64,000 bases of DNA, from positions 25,359-89,358 of the forward strand of contig NAVB01000024.1 in the NCBI GenBank assembly GCA_002179805.1, given 5' to 3'. This stretch comes from Acanthamoeba lenticulata (lineage: Eukaryota; Discosea; Longamoebia; Acanthamoebidae). Under the pieces are notes generated by a model that had not been told where the DNA came from, made no database searches, and saw nothing but the letters and a program-made list of their open reading frames with translations. The first letter of the stretch is position 1. Each line of letters begins with the position of its first letter. This document shows positions 1-10,821 of the stretch, one piece after another. Position numbers and translations under genes: made by a program.

Positions 1-1811
1 CCGCAGCTGGTTTTGCTGCTGGTCGTCTGCGATAGCGGGCGCGACAGCAACGCTGGCGAATCCAAACGCGCGCTCCTTGTGAACGGCCTCGTCGGCCAGG
101 TCCTGCCATGAGGGCGACCGATAGTCCACGATGTCGTCATTGTCGTCGTCATCGTCATCATCGTCTTCATCGTCTTCGTCGTCTTCGTCATCTTCGCCGT
201 CTTCGTAACCGTACGCATTGCCCAGATTGTCATCGGTCTCGCTTACAGCACCGATGGATGAATGGTCATCTTCGTGCGGCCCATCGGCTTTGCCGATGGC
301 CTCATGCTCCCCGCTGACGTTGACCTCGTCCTCTGCCTCTTCCATGTTCTTCTCCTCCATTTCTACGCGGCGGTGCGCCCGAACGCGCACTCGGTCAACC
401 TACACGCCTCAGGCGGGCACGCAAAGGAGGAAAGACGCACGCAAGTAGACGCGGCGCTTGAACTGTTGTAGTTCCCTCTTGGTCTTCTGGCTGCGCATCC
501 AATTGCCGAGGTACTGCGCGTCGCCAATTGATCAGCGCGTGTGATGATCAGAACAGGTCAAAGAGAAAGAAGGAAAGAGAGGAAGGAAAGAAGGAAGGAA
601 GGGGAGGATGTGAACAGCGCGCTCCAATGGGAGAGGCACGCACGCGCTCGGCCCAGGAGGGCTTCCATCGGTAGACGTCGAGGTTGCCGTAGCGGCTCTT
701 GAAGCTGGTCATCATCGCGTAATTCTTTTGCCACGTCGCCGCCCTATCGAGACCCCAAGGCGGCCCGCAAGCCCGCGAGAGTCAGTGCCGCTTGAACCAC
801 GAGAGAGAGACTTGTGCCGCGCACCTGATTTTCCACTCGTAGCGGAGTCGATCGAGCGCCTTGATCTGCTCTACGCTCAGCTTGCGCTGGGTGAAGAGAC
901 AGCGCTGCTCCCGAACCCACTTGGAGAGTGGGATGTTCTCTTCCCACATGAGGGGCACCTGGCAGTGGCCGAACCGCTTGTAGTACGTGCGTAGCTCCTG
1001 CGCGCCCCAAAATAAAGGAAAGAAAAAAAAACAATTAATAAATTGATATTATTATTCTCAATCAGAAGGGCGGCTAAAGGGAGGTCACCTCGTAGTATTC
1101 CCACCAGTTCCGCACGCGACGACGAATCGTGGTGGAGAGCCAGGGTACGCCGATGGCGGCGAGCCGCGCCTCTTTGTCCTTGTCGAGCTTGCCCAGGAGT
1201 TGCAGGCTCTGCTGGTGGATGAGCCACTCGGCCAACTGCACACACATGCCGTGAGGGTAAGTGAGGACAGAGGGCGCTGACAAGCAAGAAGGTGGAAGGT
1301 CCTACCCCAGGGTAGTGGACGGATTTGACTGGCGGGCTGAAGTCGTCGATACTGTGTGGTTGTGGAAGAGGACGTGAGTTGCGTGCGTGTCCACGTGGAC
1401 GTGCAGTGCGCCGGTCATGATGAGGGCGTACTCGCGTCGGTAGGCGAGGAGCTGCTCGAAGCGCTCGTCCCACGTGATCGTACTGACGGGTGCAGCCCGC
1501 GGGCGATCGCGCTTGGGCTCCACCAGCGACGGCAGCGCGCGCACATACTCGGCGAGCGCGGCGCTCGTGTCCTGCAGGGAAGTGGAGTCGAGCACAACGT
1601 CGCGGTTTTGGGCAGGCTTCTGCGCTTCGTTTGTGTCCGCGGCCGAGGAGGAAAAGGCGCTCCAGCGCTGGAGCATGAGGCGCGGCTGTCTCTGAATGAC
1701 GACAGCTGCCCTCGGAGGGAAGGCAAGGTGCCTGGCGGTGGCAGCCAGCGAACGGGAGAACAGGGGCTGCACAGCCAACGATCGCCGCAACGACGAAGGA
1801 GCGGATTGCAA
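1..1811 (-). CDS. Helicase-associated (HA) domain repeat protein, presequence-like N-terminus, partial
   Basis: Seen: a minus-strand, multi-exon gene running off the window start. The first exon (about 1811 to 1400) has an Arg/Ser/Ala-rich, acid-poor N-terminus with SLRRSLAV and SRSLAATARH, like a mitochondrial presequence. It then reads TITWDERFEQLLAYRREY, the opening of an HA domain. The next exons give LAEWLIHQQSL with ARLAAIGVPW (near 1220-1130), then a second HA unit with YYKRFGHCQVP, LSKWVREQR and LDRLRYEWKI (about 990-820). Exons with AMMTSFKSRYGNLDVYRW (about 725-640) and YLGNWMRSQKTKREL (about 525-455) follow. The last exon (about 363 to 1) is an Asp/Glu-rich tail. Known: HA domains are small helical repeats found after some bacterial helicases and, without any helicase, in several protists. 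Inference: a mitochondrial nucleic-acid-binding protein. Odd: the frame at 1811 opens with TTG and a stop lies upstream, so the initiating ATG is probably in an unseen upstream exon; the first in-frame ATG is near 1677. The C-terminus is missing. Confidence 0.7.
131..205. repeat. GTC/ATC/TTC trinucleotide-rich tract coding an acidic run
   Basis: Imperfect repeats of three-base units read on the minus strand as a long Asp/Glu run inside the last visible exon of the HA-domain gene. Confidence 0.75.
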
Positions 1812-2630
1812 GAGAGGCGCATGCTGGCCGCACGCCGCTCGTCTAGTTCACGTTTTACGTTATTCAGCTGCAGCTGCTTGCATCATTGACTGAAAGCACT
1901 TACCGCATCCTGAGGAGCCAGCAAATCTCGAGCGAGCGCAATCACAAAATCGGCCTATCAATGGAGTAACCACAAGCTGGTCCAAGAATTCGAGGAAGAC
2001 GGAACGTTATGCCATAATGGAGCCCAAGATCGTAAACCGGAGGTCTTTTCTCGGGGAGAAACGATTACGACGAAAATAGTTCAACTATTTTCGGCACTCC
2101 TGGTGGTGCTGACGCGGCCTACGTAAGGCGCCAACTGCTGCGCCGAAGATTGACGTAACCAGCCAAGAGCAGGGCGAGCTTGTGGCGGTCCTGCAGTTTG
2201 TGGGCAGTTCAAAATACTACGTACCACCTCTCGCGAGTGAAACATGTCCATACGCGACTTCAGCCCGCTCTACAAATGGGTGCGTAGCTGAATTTCTCCG
2301 CTCTACAAAAGGTCGCCGTCATCAAAAGAACGAAATTTGATTGATATCGATATTATTGTGCAGGGCTTCAGCATTCGCACGCCCAAGTTCCTCATACCGC
2401 TCTTTGCCAACAATTTGTTGTCTGTGGGCAACGACGCAATTGCGCCTGTGGAAGATGTGACATACAACGACAATGACGACCTTTCACGCGGTCCGATCAT
2501 CCAAAAGCGGAAGAGAAAGAACCAGCTGCTCGATCAGGGCAAGGTGGAACTTGAGTTTAAGAAGAACGAGGAGGCTATTGTGACGGTTCAGACAAATGAT
2601 GAGGAAAGGAAGCCACCATGTGGGGTTGAA
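1812..2630. other. Intergenic region upstream of HMG-CoA reductase
   Basis: This 819-base stretch lies between the divergent HA-domain gene and the first ATG of HMG-CoA reductase. It is clearly more AT-rich than the flanking genes. The reductase frame stays open upstream from about 2337 to 2630 but contains no ATG there, so this could be 5' leader or part of an upstream coding exon. No clear TATA element or RNA gene was recognised. Confidence 0.5.
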
Positions 2631-4463
2631 ATGTCTACTACGCCTACCGAGACGCCAGCTTCTTCGGCGGCACCAAAGCCCATTCCCGAGCGCAGTGATG
2701 CCGAGATTATGGAGTTGGTGAAGGAGGGCAAGCTTCCACCCTACCTGCTGGAAAAGACCCTCGGCGACCTGGAACGCGCCGTGCGCATTCGTCGGCTCCT
2801 CCTGGGTACGACCCGCCCGCACGCTTGCCCACAACGCAGGCCAAGTGGCTCATCTCTCTCTCTCTCTCCCTCTCCCTCCTCCTGCCTCGGCAGAGTCCAG
2901 CGTGGGCCGGAACGAGTTCATGCAGCCGCTGCCCTTCGAACAGTTCGACTACTCCTCCGTGTTTGGGCGCTGCTGCGAGAACGTCATCGGTACGGTCACC
3001 TAGCTCGGTTCCGGACAGCACTCGTAGGTTGCTCGAACGACTAAAACTCATCTCACGCGCGCGCGTAGGCTACGTGCCCATTCCGGTGGGCGTGGCGGGA
3101 CCTGTGCTGCTTAATGGAGACAATGTCCACTTGCCGATGGCCACCACCGAGGGCTGCCTCGTGGCGAGCACCCACCGCGGCTGCAAGGCCATCTCGATGT
3201 CCGGCGGAGCCACGGCCGTCGTCACCACCAACGGCATGACGCGCGGGCCGTGCGTGCGCATGCAGTCGGCGCGCGAGTCAGCGCAGCTCAAGGCTTGGCT
3301 CGAGGACCCGGACAACTTTGCCCAGCTCAAGGCCGAGTTTGACAGCACGAGCCGCTTCGCGCGCCTCCGCGACGTACGTCTCCGCCTCGTCTCGCCTCGC
3401 CCCGACCGCGGAGCACTGACTTGTCCCCGACGTCATCCGACATCAGGTCAAGGTGGCCATCGCCGGCCGTAACGTCTACATCCGGTTCCGGAGCAGCACC
3501 GGCGACGCCATGGGCATGAACATGCTCAGCAAGGGCACCGAGAAGGCGCTTGCCTTTATCCAGCAGGCTTTCCCCGACATGCTCATCGTCAGCCTCTCGG
3601 GCAACTACTGCACCGACAAGAAGCCCTCGAGCATGAACTGGATCGAAGGCCGCGGCAAGTCGGTCGTCTGCGAAGCCATCATCAAAGGTCCCCCTCCTCT
3701 CGAAGCTGCCTATTACTGGCCTTGGGCTCACGACGTGAACACACAAAACTGTACAGGCGATGTGGTGCGGGACGTGCTCAAGACCACGGTACGGGCCATG
3801 GTGGAGCTCAACACGCAGAAGAACCTCATCGGCTCGGCCATGGCTGGTTCCATTGGTACGTCAACCTGTTCTCTTTCTTGTTTTTGGGGCCTTGCGCCGC
3901 GGCTGATTGCGAGGGTGTGTTTGCTGGTTATGCATCAGGCGGCTTCAACGCGCATGCAGCCAACATTGTGACCGCCATCTTCATTGCCACGGGCCAGGAT
4001 CCCGCCCAGAACGTAGAGAGCTCCAACTGCCTCACCATCATGGAGCCGTACGTTCCCTCTACTGAGAACAAACACTTTATCGCTTTTGCTCACTCGGGAC
4101 ATTGGCCCCAATGCAGGACGGATGACGGCAACGACCTGTACATTTCGTGCACGATGCCCTCCATTGAAGTGGGCACTGTGGGCGGCGGAACCCACCTGCC
4201 GGCCCAGTCTGCGTGCCTCGACCTTCTCCGCGTCAAGGGGGCGTCAGAGGAGAACCCGGGCCGCAACGCGGAGAAGCTCGCTGAAATCGTGTGCACCGGC
4301 GTGCTCGCGGGAGAGCTTTCCCTCATGGCCGCTCTTGCTGGTGCGTTGTCCCACCGGCTCCACTACCGACCGCCTTGATGATGGTTCCGCCCCGACTCAC
4401 ACATCCTCAACTCCAGCGGGCCACTTGACGCGAAGTCACATGCAACTCAACCGCGCCAAGTGA
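2631..4463 (+). CDS. 3-hydroxy-3-methylglutaryl-CoA reductase (class I), catalytic domain
   Basis: Reduces HMG-CoA to mevalonate with two NADPH, the committed step of sterol and isoprenoid synthesis. Exons: 2631-2805, 2894-2989, 3069-3373, 3447-3687, 3757-3855, 3939-4047, 4117-4340, 4417-4463. They sum to 432 codons, giving 431 residues. Seen: the linker start ([17 protein letters not shown]), [17 protein letters not shown], the substrate-loop glutamate in [15 protein letters not shown] and GTVGGGTH of the cofactor site, the catalytic Lys in DKKPSSMNW, the Asp in GQDPAQN, and the C-terminal His in TRSHMQL. All four catalytic residues are present. The chosen start is the first ATG in frame, preceded by GAA; it gives a soluble protein with no membrane segments. 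Animal, plant and fungal enzymes carry N-terminal ER anchors, so an upstream exon could exist. Six of the seven introns start GTACG or GTGCG. Confidence 0.93.
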
Positions 4464-5008
4464 TGATGATGCGGACGACGGGGATCGAATGGGTCATGGC
4501 GATGGGTGACCAGGCGGGAACGGAGAGAAACGTTTATTTATTTATTTATCAGACGATCAGCTTGGCGGGGTGACGAGAAGGCGAAGGACCAAAGAGCAAG
4601 ACAGCAGAAAAAGAGGCCATACACGGCGCCACAACGCCCTTGCGCGGCCAGGGCGGCACACCAACGCGCAAAGAGGCGACCACTTGTGTGACAACAACCC
4701 CTTTTCCTCCCCCTAAATTGTGAAGGACTAGGTGAGAGCTCATGTAGCAACAACAGTACCAAACAGTAAAACGAGGAAACTCCCACCTTCACCAACCAAG
4801 AACCAAGAACCATGATCCCTCTACACCGAAGCGAGTATTTCGTTGAACACCGTCCGGCCCCAGCCAGCGAAAATCAGAACCGACCCAGAAAAACAATAAA
4901 AAAAAAAAAAAAAAGCTGTGGTTGTCCCGACTTCGCCCCAAAAAGAGCCTGACCCAACCGCCAGCAGCAACAAGACCATCACCCAGCTTGGGCCAAGGGT
5001 CCGCAGCC
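4464..5008. other. Intergenic region after HMG-CoA reductase
   Basis: This stretch holds a (TTTA)n tract near 4530-4550 and an uninterrupted A-run near 4897-4913. Nothing coding was supported. The A-run might suggest a processed insertion, but no upstream cDNA-like copy is visible. Confidence 0.4.
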
Positions 5009-5194
5009 ATGGATGTGGACAAGTGCTGTGTGGGACGGAGTGGTGAGGCTGGACTGAACTTGCCTGTGGCTCCTACTATGTTCCTTGCTGTCGGTGTTTT
5101 GATGGCTGTGTTCATCTGGCACCGCGTCTTTGGCCGCAAAATCCATCAACCGTGCGAACGGCCGCAGACTTGCACACGACATGCACCAAGCTGA
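5009..5194 (+). CDS. Small single-TM protein, possibly Sec61-beta-like
   Basis: This 61-residue ORF starts at an ATG in good context (gccATGg). It has one strongly hydrophobic stretch, roughly residues 24-43, containing PTMFLAVGVLMAVFIW, and then a basic flank HRVFGRK. The segment GLNLPVAP before the hydrophobic core and the HRVFG after it resemble the C-terminal tail of Sec61-beta, where a GLKVGPVP-like motif precedes the TM helix and a short basic end follows. Sec61-beta normally has about 50 polar residues before this and ends soon after the helix. Here the N-terminus is short and there is a 17-residue extra tail. The resemblance was judged by eye and may be chance; a cag just before the ATG could also be a splice acceptor from an upstream exon. 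Confidence 0.3.
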   Translation: MDVDKCCVGRSGEAGLNLPVAPTMFLAVGVLMAVFIWHRVFGRKIHQPCERPQTCTRHAPS

Positions 5195-5563
5195 AACCTT
5201 CGGCCTTTGTCAGGTATCAATAGCCCGCACAACAAGAAACACCCCCTTGAATTATTAGTTCGCACCCCGGAGCTGCCCCAACAATATAATTATTATTGAT
5301 TACTTATTTTTATTATTTTTATCCTCGTTCTCCACATTCCGCTCTGCCCTCAACTGGTGTGTGGATATTTCCAGGCGCTACCCGAGCCTGGAAAAGAAAC
5401 GGACTACCTCCAGAATCGGCTCGCATTCGATTTTGAGCCCAGGCCCACGTCGGCGGTCACACCTTAGCAATCACACATCAGAGGAGAGGAAAAACAAAAA
5501 GCTGGGACCTTAGAACACACCGAAGCCACCACAATCGATCAGGGAGAGACCAGACCCACCCCA
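5195..5563. other. Intergenic region before the PHD protein
   Basis: About 370 bases with an AT-rich core near 5280-5325 (ATTATTATTG-like). No coding or RNA feature was recognised; it probably holds the promoter of the downstream gene. Confidence 0.35.
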
Positions 5564-7745
5564 ATGGAAGCTCTCATGGATCTTAATCCTGCTGCTCTTC
5601 CGCCCCGCAAGCGGCTCAAGTCGTTAGGATCATCAGCCAGCCCGCCTTCAACCCCTACAACGCCTCCTCCTCATCGATCTTCTCCTTTAGCCGGCCCTTC
5701 AACACGCCCTTCATCTGAAACAAATGAATCCTCTTTGGCTCAGGTAAAAACTAAATTTCCTCTTTTATCCCCTGAGCGATGTGGCTGACATTAAACTTTC
5801 TCCCCCACAAGACTACGTTGTTGAAGCGCAAGCAACCTGAACCTAGAGAGAGGGAAGAAGAAGAACTCTTTATCTTCTCCAATCAAGGCCTTCCCCCTCG
5901 CAAGGCGTCTGCGCCTCACATTAAGCCGAGAGGCAACCCATCGCCCTTCCCTTCTGATTCAGAACCCGAACAACCTCGTCGAGGTAGACCTGGCCGTAAA
6001 CCTGGCTCGTCCAAGAAGGTATTGGTACCCCGCCATCCAAATTTACTCACTTGATGCTAAATTTCCTTCATGTGCATTTTTTTCGATGCAGCCTATCAAG
6101 AGACCCAGAAATGAACCGCTCTATTGTCTCTGTCGCCAACCTTATGACGAGGAGGTCTTCATGATTGCATGCGATGTCTGCAACGATTGGTTCCACGGCG
6201 AATGTGTGGGGATGACAGAACGCAAGGCTCAATCATTGAAGACCTACATCTGCCCGCCATGTACAAAGTCACGAACAACTGGACGCCGAAAGAGTGTGGT
6301 CAAGGAAGAGATAGAGGACGAAAGAGTGAATGTGGATGGCGATAGCGGCGATGAGGGGGAGGAAAGCCCACAAGAGTTTCAACGATCGAAGAAGGAGGCA
6401 TCCGCAAGCATGCGTGGAAGAAGGGGTTCAACAACAGCTGTCGGCACGTCAGCAACGAGGAGGCGAAGTGGTGTATCTACTGGGATAAGCGGCCGAATGA
6501 GCCATGTGGATGAGGAGTCTGCTCAGGTGGCGACGGGAGAAACGGATTCAAGCAAAGAGGTACAACTTTTCTCCCTCCTCGTTTTCCATTATTGCTGCAG
6601 ACCATCTCATTTCAATCAATTCTTGTTTCTTGCCCAGGATGTCGCGCCTCGCAGGGTGTGTGCCAACAAGAGCTGCCACCACTCGGCAAAGCCCAATTCT
6701 AAGTATTGCAGCACGGAGTGCGGGGTGCACGTCGCCACGCAGTTCCTGGAAAAGCAGAAGGCTGCCGCTGCGGCTGCTGCAGCGGCAATGGCCCCGGAGC
6801 AAATGCGGATAGCTTCGCCGAAGCCGTCACCCAAACCTGGCGACGTTTCGCTCTCCTTCAGCAACGATGATCTTCCCAACTTCTCTTCTATCAAAAGGTA
6901 CCCTCTCCATCCGTAACGCTGCTGTTCTGACCTCTTAAGCTCTTCGGTTTCTGATGTCGCTCTTCCCGTTCAGGTCTCTCGAAAACTCGCCCGACATCTC
7001 GGCGGCCGACGACACGGACCTAAAGCAACTTGAGTCGCTCGAGCGGCAGCGACGAGAGGTCGAGCAAAACCTGCGCAGCCTCGCGGTCAAGCGCGACGAT
7101 TTTGAACAGGCTGTACGCTTCTCAGCCACACTGTTCGCGACCCCCAGCAGCGCAACGTCAGCCTCGGCCAGCAGCGACCAGGCCTCGCAGGAGGCTCCCG
7201 AGGTGATGGACTGCTTCTCGTGCGGCCAGCCCATCGCTGGGCGCAACTTTGCACGCCACATCGAGCAGTGCTACACCAAGAAGGAGGGCATCAACACAAC
7301 CAGTTCGGGTGCAGTCCTGCTGAGCGCTTCCAAGCTCGAGGCGCGCACTCTTGACGATGGCACTGTGATTGCCTTTTGTAACCGCTACGACGCGACACGC
7401 GAGGCCTACTGTGCGCATGTGCTCGACTCGTGCCCCGTCCACTCGGACAAGAAGGGTCTCGACGAGCATCGGCTCTGCGGCTGCCCCACTGGCGACTTCA
7501 AGTCAGGACACTGCGAACGACTGCGTAGCGAGTGCGTGAAGCACTTCAACTGGGAGAATATTCGCAAGATGGAGATGAAGCTCGAGAAGAAGCGCCAGAC
7601 GCAGCTACTCGGCTCGCTCGATGCCGAGATCGAGCTGGTCAAGACCCGCATCCGGCGGAGGAACCAGACGCGCGATGACGAGCATCGCACCATCGAGGAG
7701 AACGGCGCTTCCAACACACGGCAGCATTCGCCCGCCAGCAAGTGA
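5564..7745 (+). CDS. CFP1/Spp1-like PHD-finger protein of a COMPASS-type H3K4 methyltransferase
   Basis: Exons 5564-5743, 5812-6018, 6092-6559, 6638-6897 and 6974-7745 sum to 629 codons (628 residues). Seen: a Ser/Pro-rich, basic N-terminus; an AT-hook-like [10 protein letters not shown]; then a canonical PHD finger beginning [11 protein letters not shown] and running through [15 protein letters not shown] to YICPPC. Exon 4 carries the second Cys-rich block of the CFP1 C-terminal domain ([19 protein letters not shown]). The last exon carries the third ([21 protein letters not shown]), then [28 protein letters not shown] and [10 protein letters not shown]. Known: this order matches vertebrate CXXC1, which reads H3K4me3 and recruits SET1. 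Odd: no CXXC DNA-binding finger (CGxCxxC) is visible between the PHD and the C-terminal domain. It may therefore rely on the PHD finger and the AT-hook-like motif, as yeast Spp1 relies on its PHD. Confidence 0.9.
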
Positions 7746-8205
7746 GCGCTCGAAGAGAGAGAGAGAGAGAATGTTATGTCGAACCACGCACGCGTGGAGC
7801 GCTTGGTTTTTCTTTTCATGCTTGTATACACACCCCAATCTTAAACAACAGTAACAACTGGCCTTCTGCAACAACAACCAAACCTACAACTCGCTTCGCA
7901 GCCTGGCTGAAGGTGAACGACGTCGCAAGCTGGATCGTGTCGGCCGCCAGAGGAGAAGAAAGCGAGAACCGCGCGGGAGCAGCCGGCCAGCGACAACGGT
8001 CAGAAGAAAGCGCAACGGCCAGAAAGCCCGGCCTTGTCGTGGGAGTGGGCGGGCTTGTGTTTTGGCGTCCGTTGGCGAATGAAATTTCAGAGCGGCGGAG
8101 GCTGTAACGGTCCGGCTGCCCTCCCGCCGCTCGCCTCAAATACGGCTTGTGCGAGCACCAGCCAAGCTCTTTCATTCGAACCCCAACCCACGCAAACACA
8201 CTCTA
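7746..8205. other. Intergenic region with a (GA)n tract
   Basis: 460 bases between two plus-strand genes. A GAGAGA tract lies at about 7754-7771, just after the PHD gene stop. The last 100 bases before the HMG-box ATG are C/A-rich like other leaders here. No gene was supported. Confidence 0.4.
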
Positions 8206-8877
8206 ATGGCGGATACCGACACCAAGGCCACTACCAAGACCAAGAAGGCGACCGACGCCGAGGGCACCAAGAAGCGCGAGAGGAAGCCTGTCGAGCCCAC
8301 CGCTGCCTGTACGTTTTCCGGCTTTTCTTTTTCGGCCTCCCGTCTGTCTGTGAAGATCTTGGCCGAAGATGTGAAACTAATCTGCTGCCACCCCCTTGTT
8401 TAAACATACACAGCGAGCCGTCCTCCCCGCACGCTCAGGAAGCCCAACCGCTTCGAGTTCGGCTCTGAGGAGAGGAGCACCCTCACCTCCAAGCGGAAGA
8501 GGGCCGCCTCCAAGGAGCGCTCGCCCGCCAAGAAGACCAGGAGGTCGGTCAGCAAGTCTCCCTCGAGGAGCAAGAAGTCGAGCAAGAAGAGCAGCAAGAA
8601 GGAGAAGGATCCCAACGCCCCCAAGAAGCCGCTCACCGCCTACATGCTCTTCGCTGCCGCCAACAGGGACAAGATCAAGAAGGAGAACCCCGACGCCACG
8701 TTCGGCGACCTGGGCAAGCTGCTCGGCAAGGCCTGGAAGAAGGCCAGCAAGGCCGACAAGAACAAGTACGAGGCCAAGGCTGAGAAGGAGAAGGAGAAGT
8801 ACGACAAGGAGATGGCCAAGTACAAGAAGAACAAGAAGAACCAATCTGAGGAGGAGGAAGAGTCCGAATCCGACTAA
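8206..8877 (+). CDS. HMG-box chromatin protein (HMGB/Nhp6 type)
   Basis: Exons 8206-8308 and 8414-8877 make 189 codons (188 residues). Seen: a Lys/Thr-rich N-terminus; a basic Ser/Lys-rich linker with repeated KKSSKKSSKKEK; one HMG box starting at DPNAPKKPLTAYMLFAA and ending at KEMAKYKKNKKN; and an acidic tail EEEEESESD. This is the family's usual layout: a single box that bends DNA without strong sequence preference, next to a basic arm, with an acidic regulatory tail. It acts in the nucleus on chromatin. The N-terminal basic arm of about 90 residues is longer than in yeast Nhp6. The segment RTLRKPNRFEFGSEERS just before the linker looks ordered, but I do not recognise it. Confidence 0.93.
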
Positions 8878-9226
8878 GCATCACCGCTTCTGTCTCTCTC
8901 ACCCCTATCCCCTCCTTTCTCCGTCTCTTGTATGTATCTAGCCTTCAGTAATTGAAGAAATTGAATCAATCTGTCGTTCCTACGTTCCGTAGTCACCACG
9001 TCCCTTCTCTCCTGCTGGCCCTGCCTCCACGGCGTGACTCAACTCCTGTCTCGCACAACAACGCACATGGAAACGCAAGCGCTAGCGCACTATCACCCCC
9101 ATGTTGCACGTTGAAGGAGTGTGGCACATCAACCACTACCCTCATCCACCAATCTTTCTCATCTTTTAGGGCAAGTGACCCCAGGCTGGGGTCTGCGTCG
9201 TTTATTTGCGGAAGAGCACATGATGT
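8878..9226. other. Convergent 3' intergenic region
   Basis: 349 bases between the HMG-box stop and the stop of the minus-strand epimerase gene. It must hold both 3' ends. T/C-rich, with nothing else recognised. Confidence 0.4.
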
Positions 9227-10594
9227 TCAGTTGTCGAGGCCCATGATCTTCCTCATGCGCTGGAACATCTGCTCCAGGCCCTTGTGGATCTCGGGAAGGT
9301 CAGGATACTCAGCAAGCAGCTTGCTCTGGTCCTGTTGCGTGCCAGAGAGGCAATGGGAAGCCACGTTAGTTGTGCATAAGGTTGGGAAAATGGAGACGAG
9401 AAGAGCAAACCAGCTGGTTGTTGGAGCGCCCGGCCTTGAGGATCTTGGCCTGTTCTTCCAGCGAGAAGTTCTTCCACTCGAACTCAGGGTTGATGTACTG
9501 ACAGAAGGGAAACGGCACGGAGAGGACTTCTCGTCAGCAAGCATATCCTTACAAGTCAAACGAGGGTGCGTAAGTATACCTTCTTGTAGAGGGCAAGAAC
9601 TTCGTTGTGAGAAGCAACGCCCGGGTTGGTGAAGTTGTACACGCCCTTGCGCTCCTTCTTGGTCATGTCAATGGAGATAGGCAGAAGGTCGTGCAGGATG
9701 GACAGCGAGTTGGGGACATCGACCACCTACATGCAGAGAGCAACAGCGTGAAAAGTTTGTCTAAGCGCAGCAAGGGGAAGGGGGAGACTTGGAGGCATGT
9801 ACATACCCTCTCGTACTTGCTGATCTTGGTAAGGAAGCTCCTGGCGTTGAGGTCGTCGGAGATGGGCATGCGCAGCCTGAGCGTGAGCACATTGGGGTAG
9901 ACCGACAGCAGCTGACACACACACACAAGATGGTGAGCGGATTGGCCAGAGAGCTTCTGAGAAGGAGCGCGCGCGTACCTTCTCAGCCATGATCTTGGAG
10001 TGCGAGTAGAAGGAACCATCGTAGTTGGGGACGTCCTCTTCCTTGAATCCCTTGCCGCTGCCGATGGGGTGAGCCTCATCGTACTGGTAAATGCATCCGC
10101 TGGCGTAGTTGGTAACGTGGATGCCTCCCGCAGCGTAGCAGGTGTCAACCAAATTCACGGTGCCCACCACATTAGCCCTGGTGGTCTCCTGCTTGTGATC
10201 CTCACACCAATCGACGTTGGGCCTTCCGGTCTGATTGGGAAAAAAAAAAAAACAATGAGGGCCAGTACGGACTTCACGCCAAGAAAGACCCCAACTGAGG
10301 GACCGAGGCCACGCACCACACCAGCGACGTTCAACACATACTTAGGCTTGAACTGATCCAGATCCCTCTGGATGGCAGCCCTGTCCTCAAGTCTCGCGGT
10401 AGCCACGTTCACCTCTTCACCCTGCTCCTTAAGCATGTTGAAAAGGAGGCCACCGAGCCAGCCCTTGCCACCGAAAATGAGGAAACCCTGCATCAGGTTG
10501 ATGATGTACAACAGGTTAAAAAGACACCCAATTGACTTGCTTGAGTGTTTAACACGGTCAAAGAAAAAGAACGCACCTTACGCTCAGCCTGCAT
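9227..10594 (-). CDS. UDP-4-keto-6-deoxy-D-glucose 3,5-epimerase/4-reductase (UDP-rhamnose synthesis)
   Basis: Exons on the minus strand: 10594-10577, 10487-10317, 10230-9979, 9911-9807, 9726-9580, 9497-9411, 9331-9227; 295 codons (294 residues). Seen: the Rossmann NAD(P)-binding loop FGGKGWLGG, GVTGRPNVDWCEDHK, the short-chain dehydrogenase pair YSHSK, LRLRMPISDDL, VYNFTNPGVASHNE and RSNNQLDQSKL. Length and motif order match the plant NRS/ER (UER1) enzyme, which converts UDP-4-keto-6-deoxyglucose to UDP-L-rhamnose in the cytosol. The 4,6-dehydratase domain that plants can fuse to it is absent, so a separate dehydratase must exist elsewhere if the pathway works. The first exon encodes only MQAERK. 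The start is 227 bases from the divergent epsin ATG. Confidence 0.93.
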
Positions 10595-10821
10595 TGTTGT
10601 TGTTGTTGGTTTTGAGAAGGAAGACAAAGCCAAAACTGATTGTGGACCGCTGCTTGCGTGACAAAGGTCACGCGGAGTTCTTCAGCTGACGTCAGCTTGT
10701 TAAAGGGCCCCTTTCGTGTTGTGGAAAAGAAGGAAGCAGAGAAAAAAGGCTGTTTTTTTGCTCGCCGCGTCAATATCATTTGGCTGAAGGCGTGGGAGGC
10801 TTTGCCAGCACGCGAGAAGAG

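Noticed and set aside
4897..4913. A-run as the tail of a processed retrocopy
   Set aside because: No cDNA-like coding sequence or target-site duplication is visible around it.
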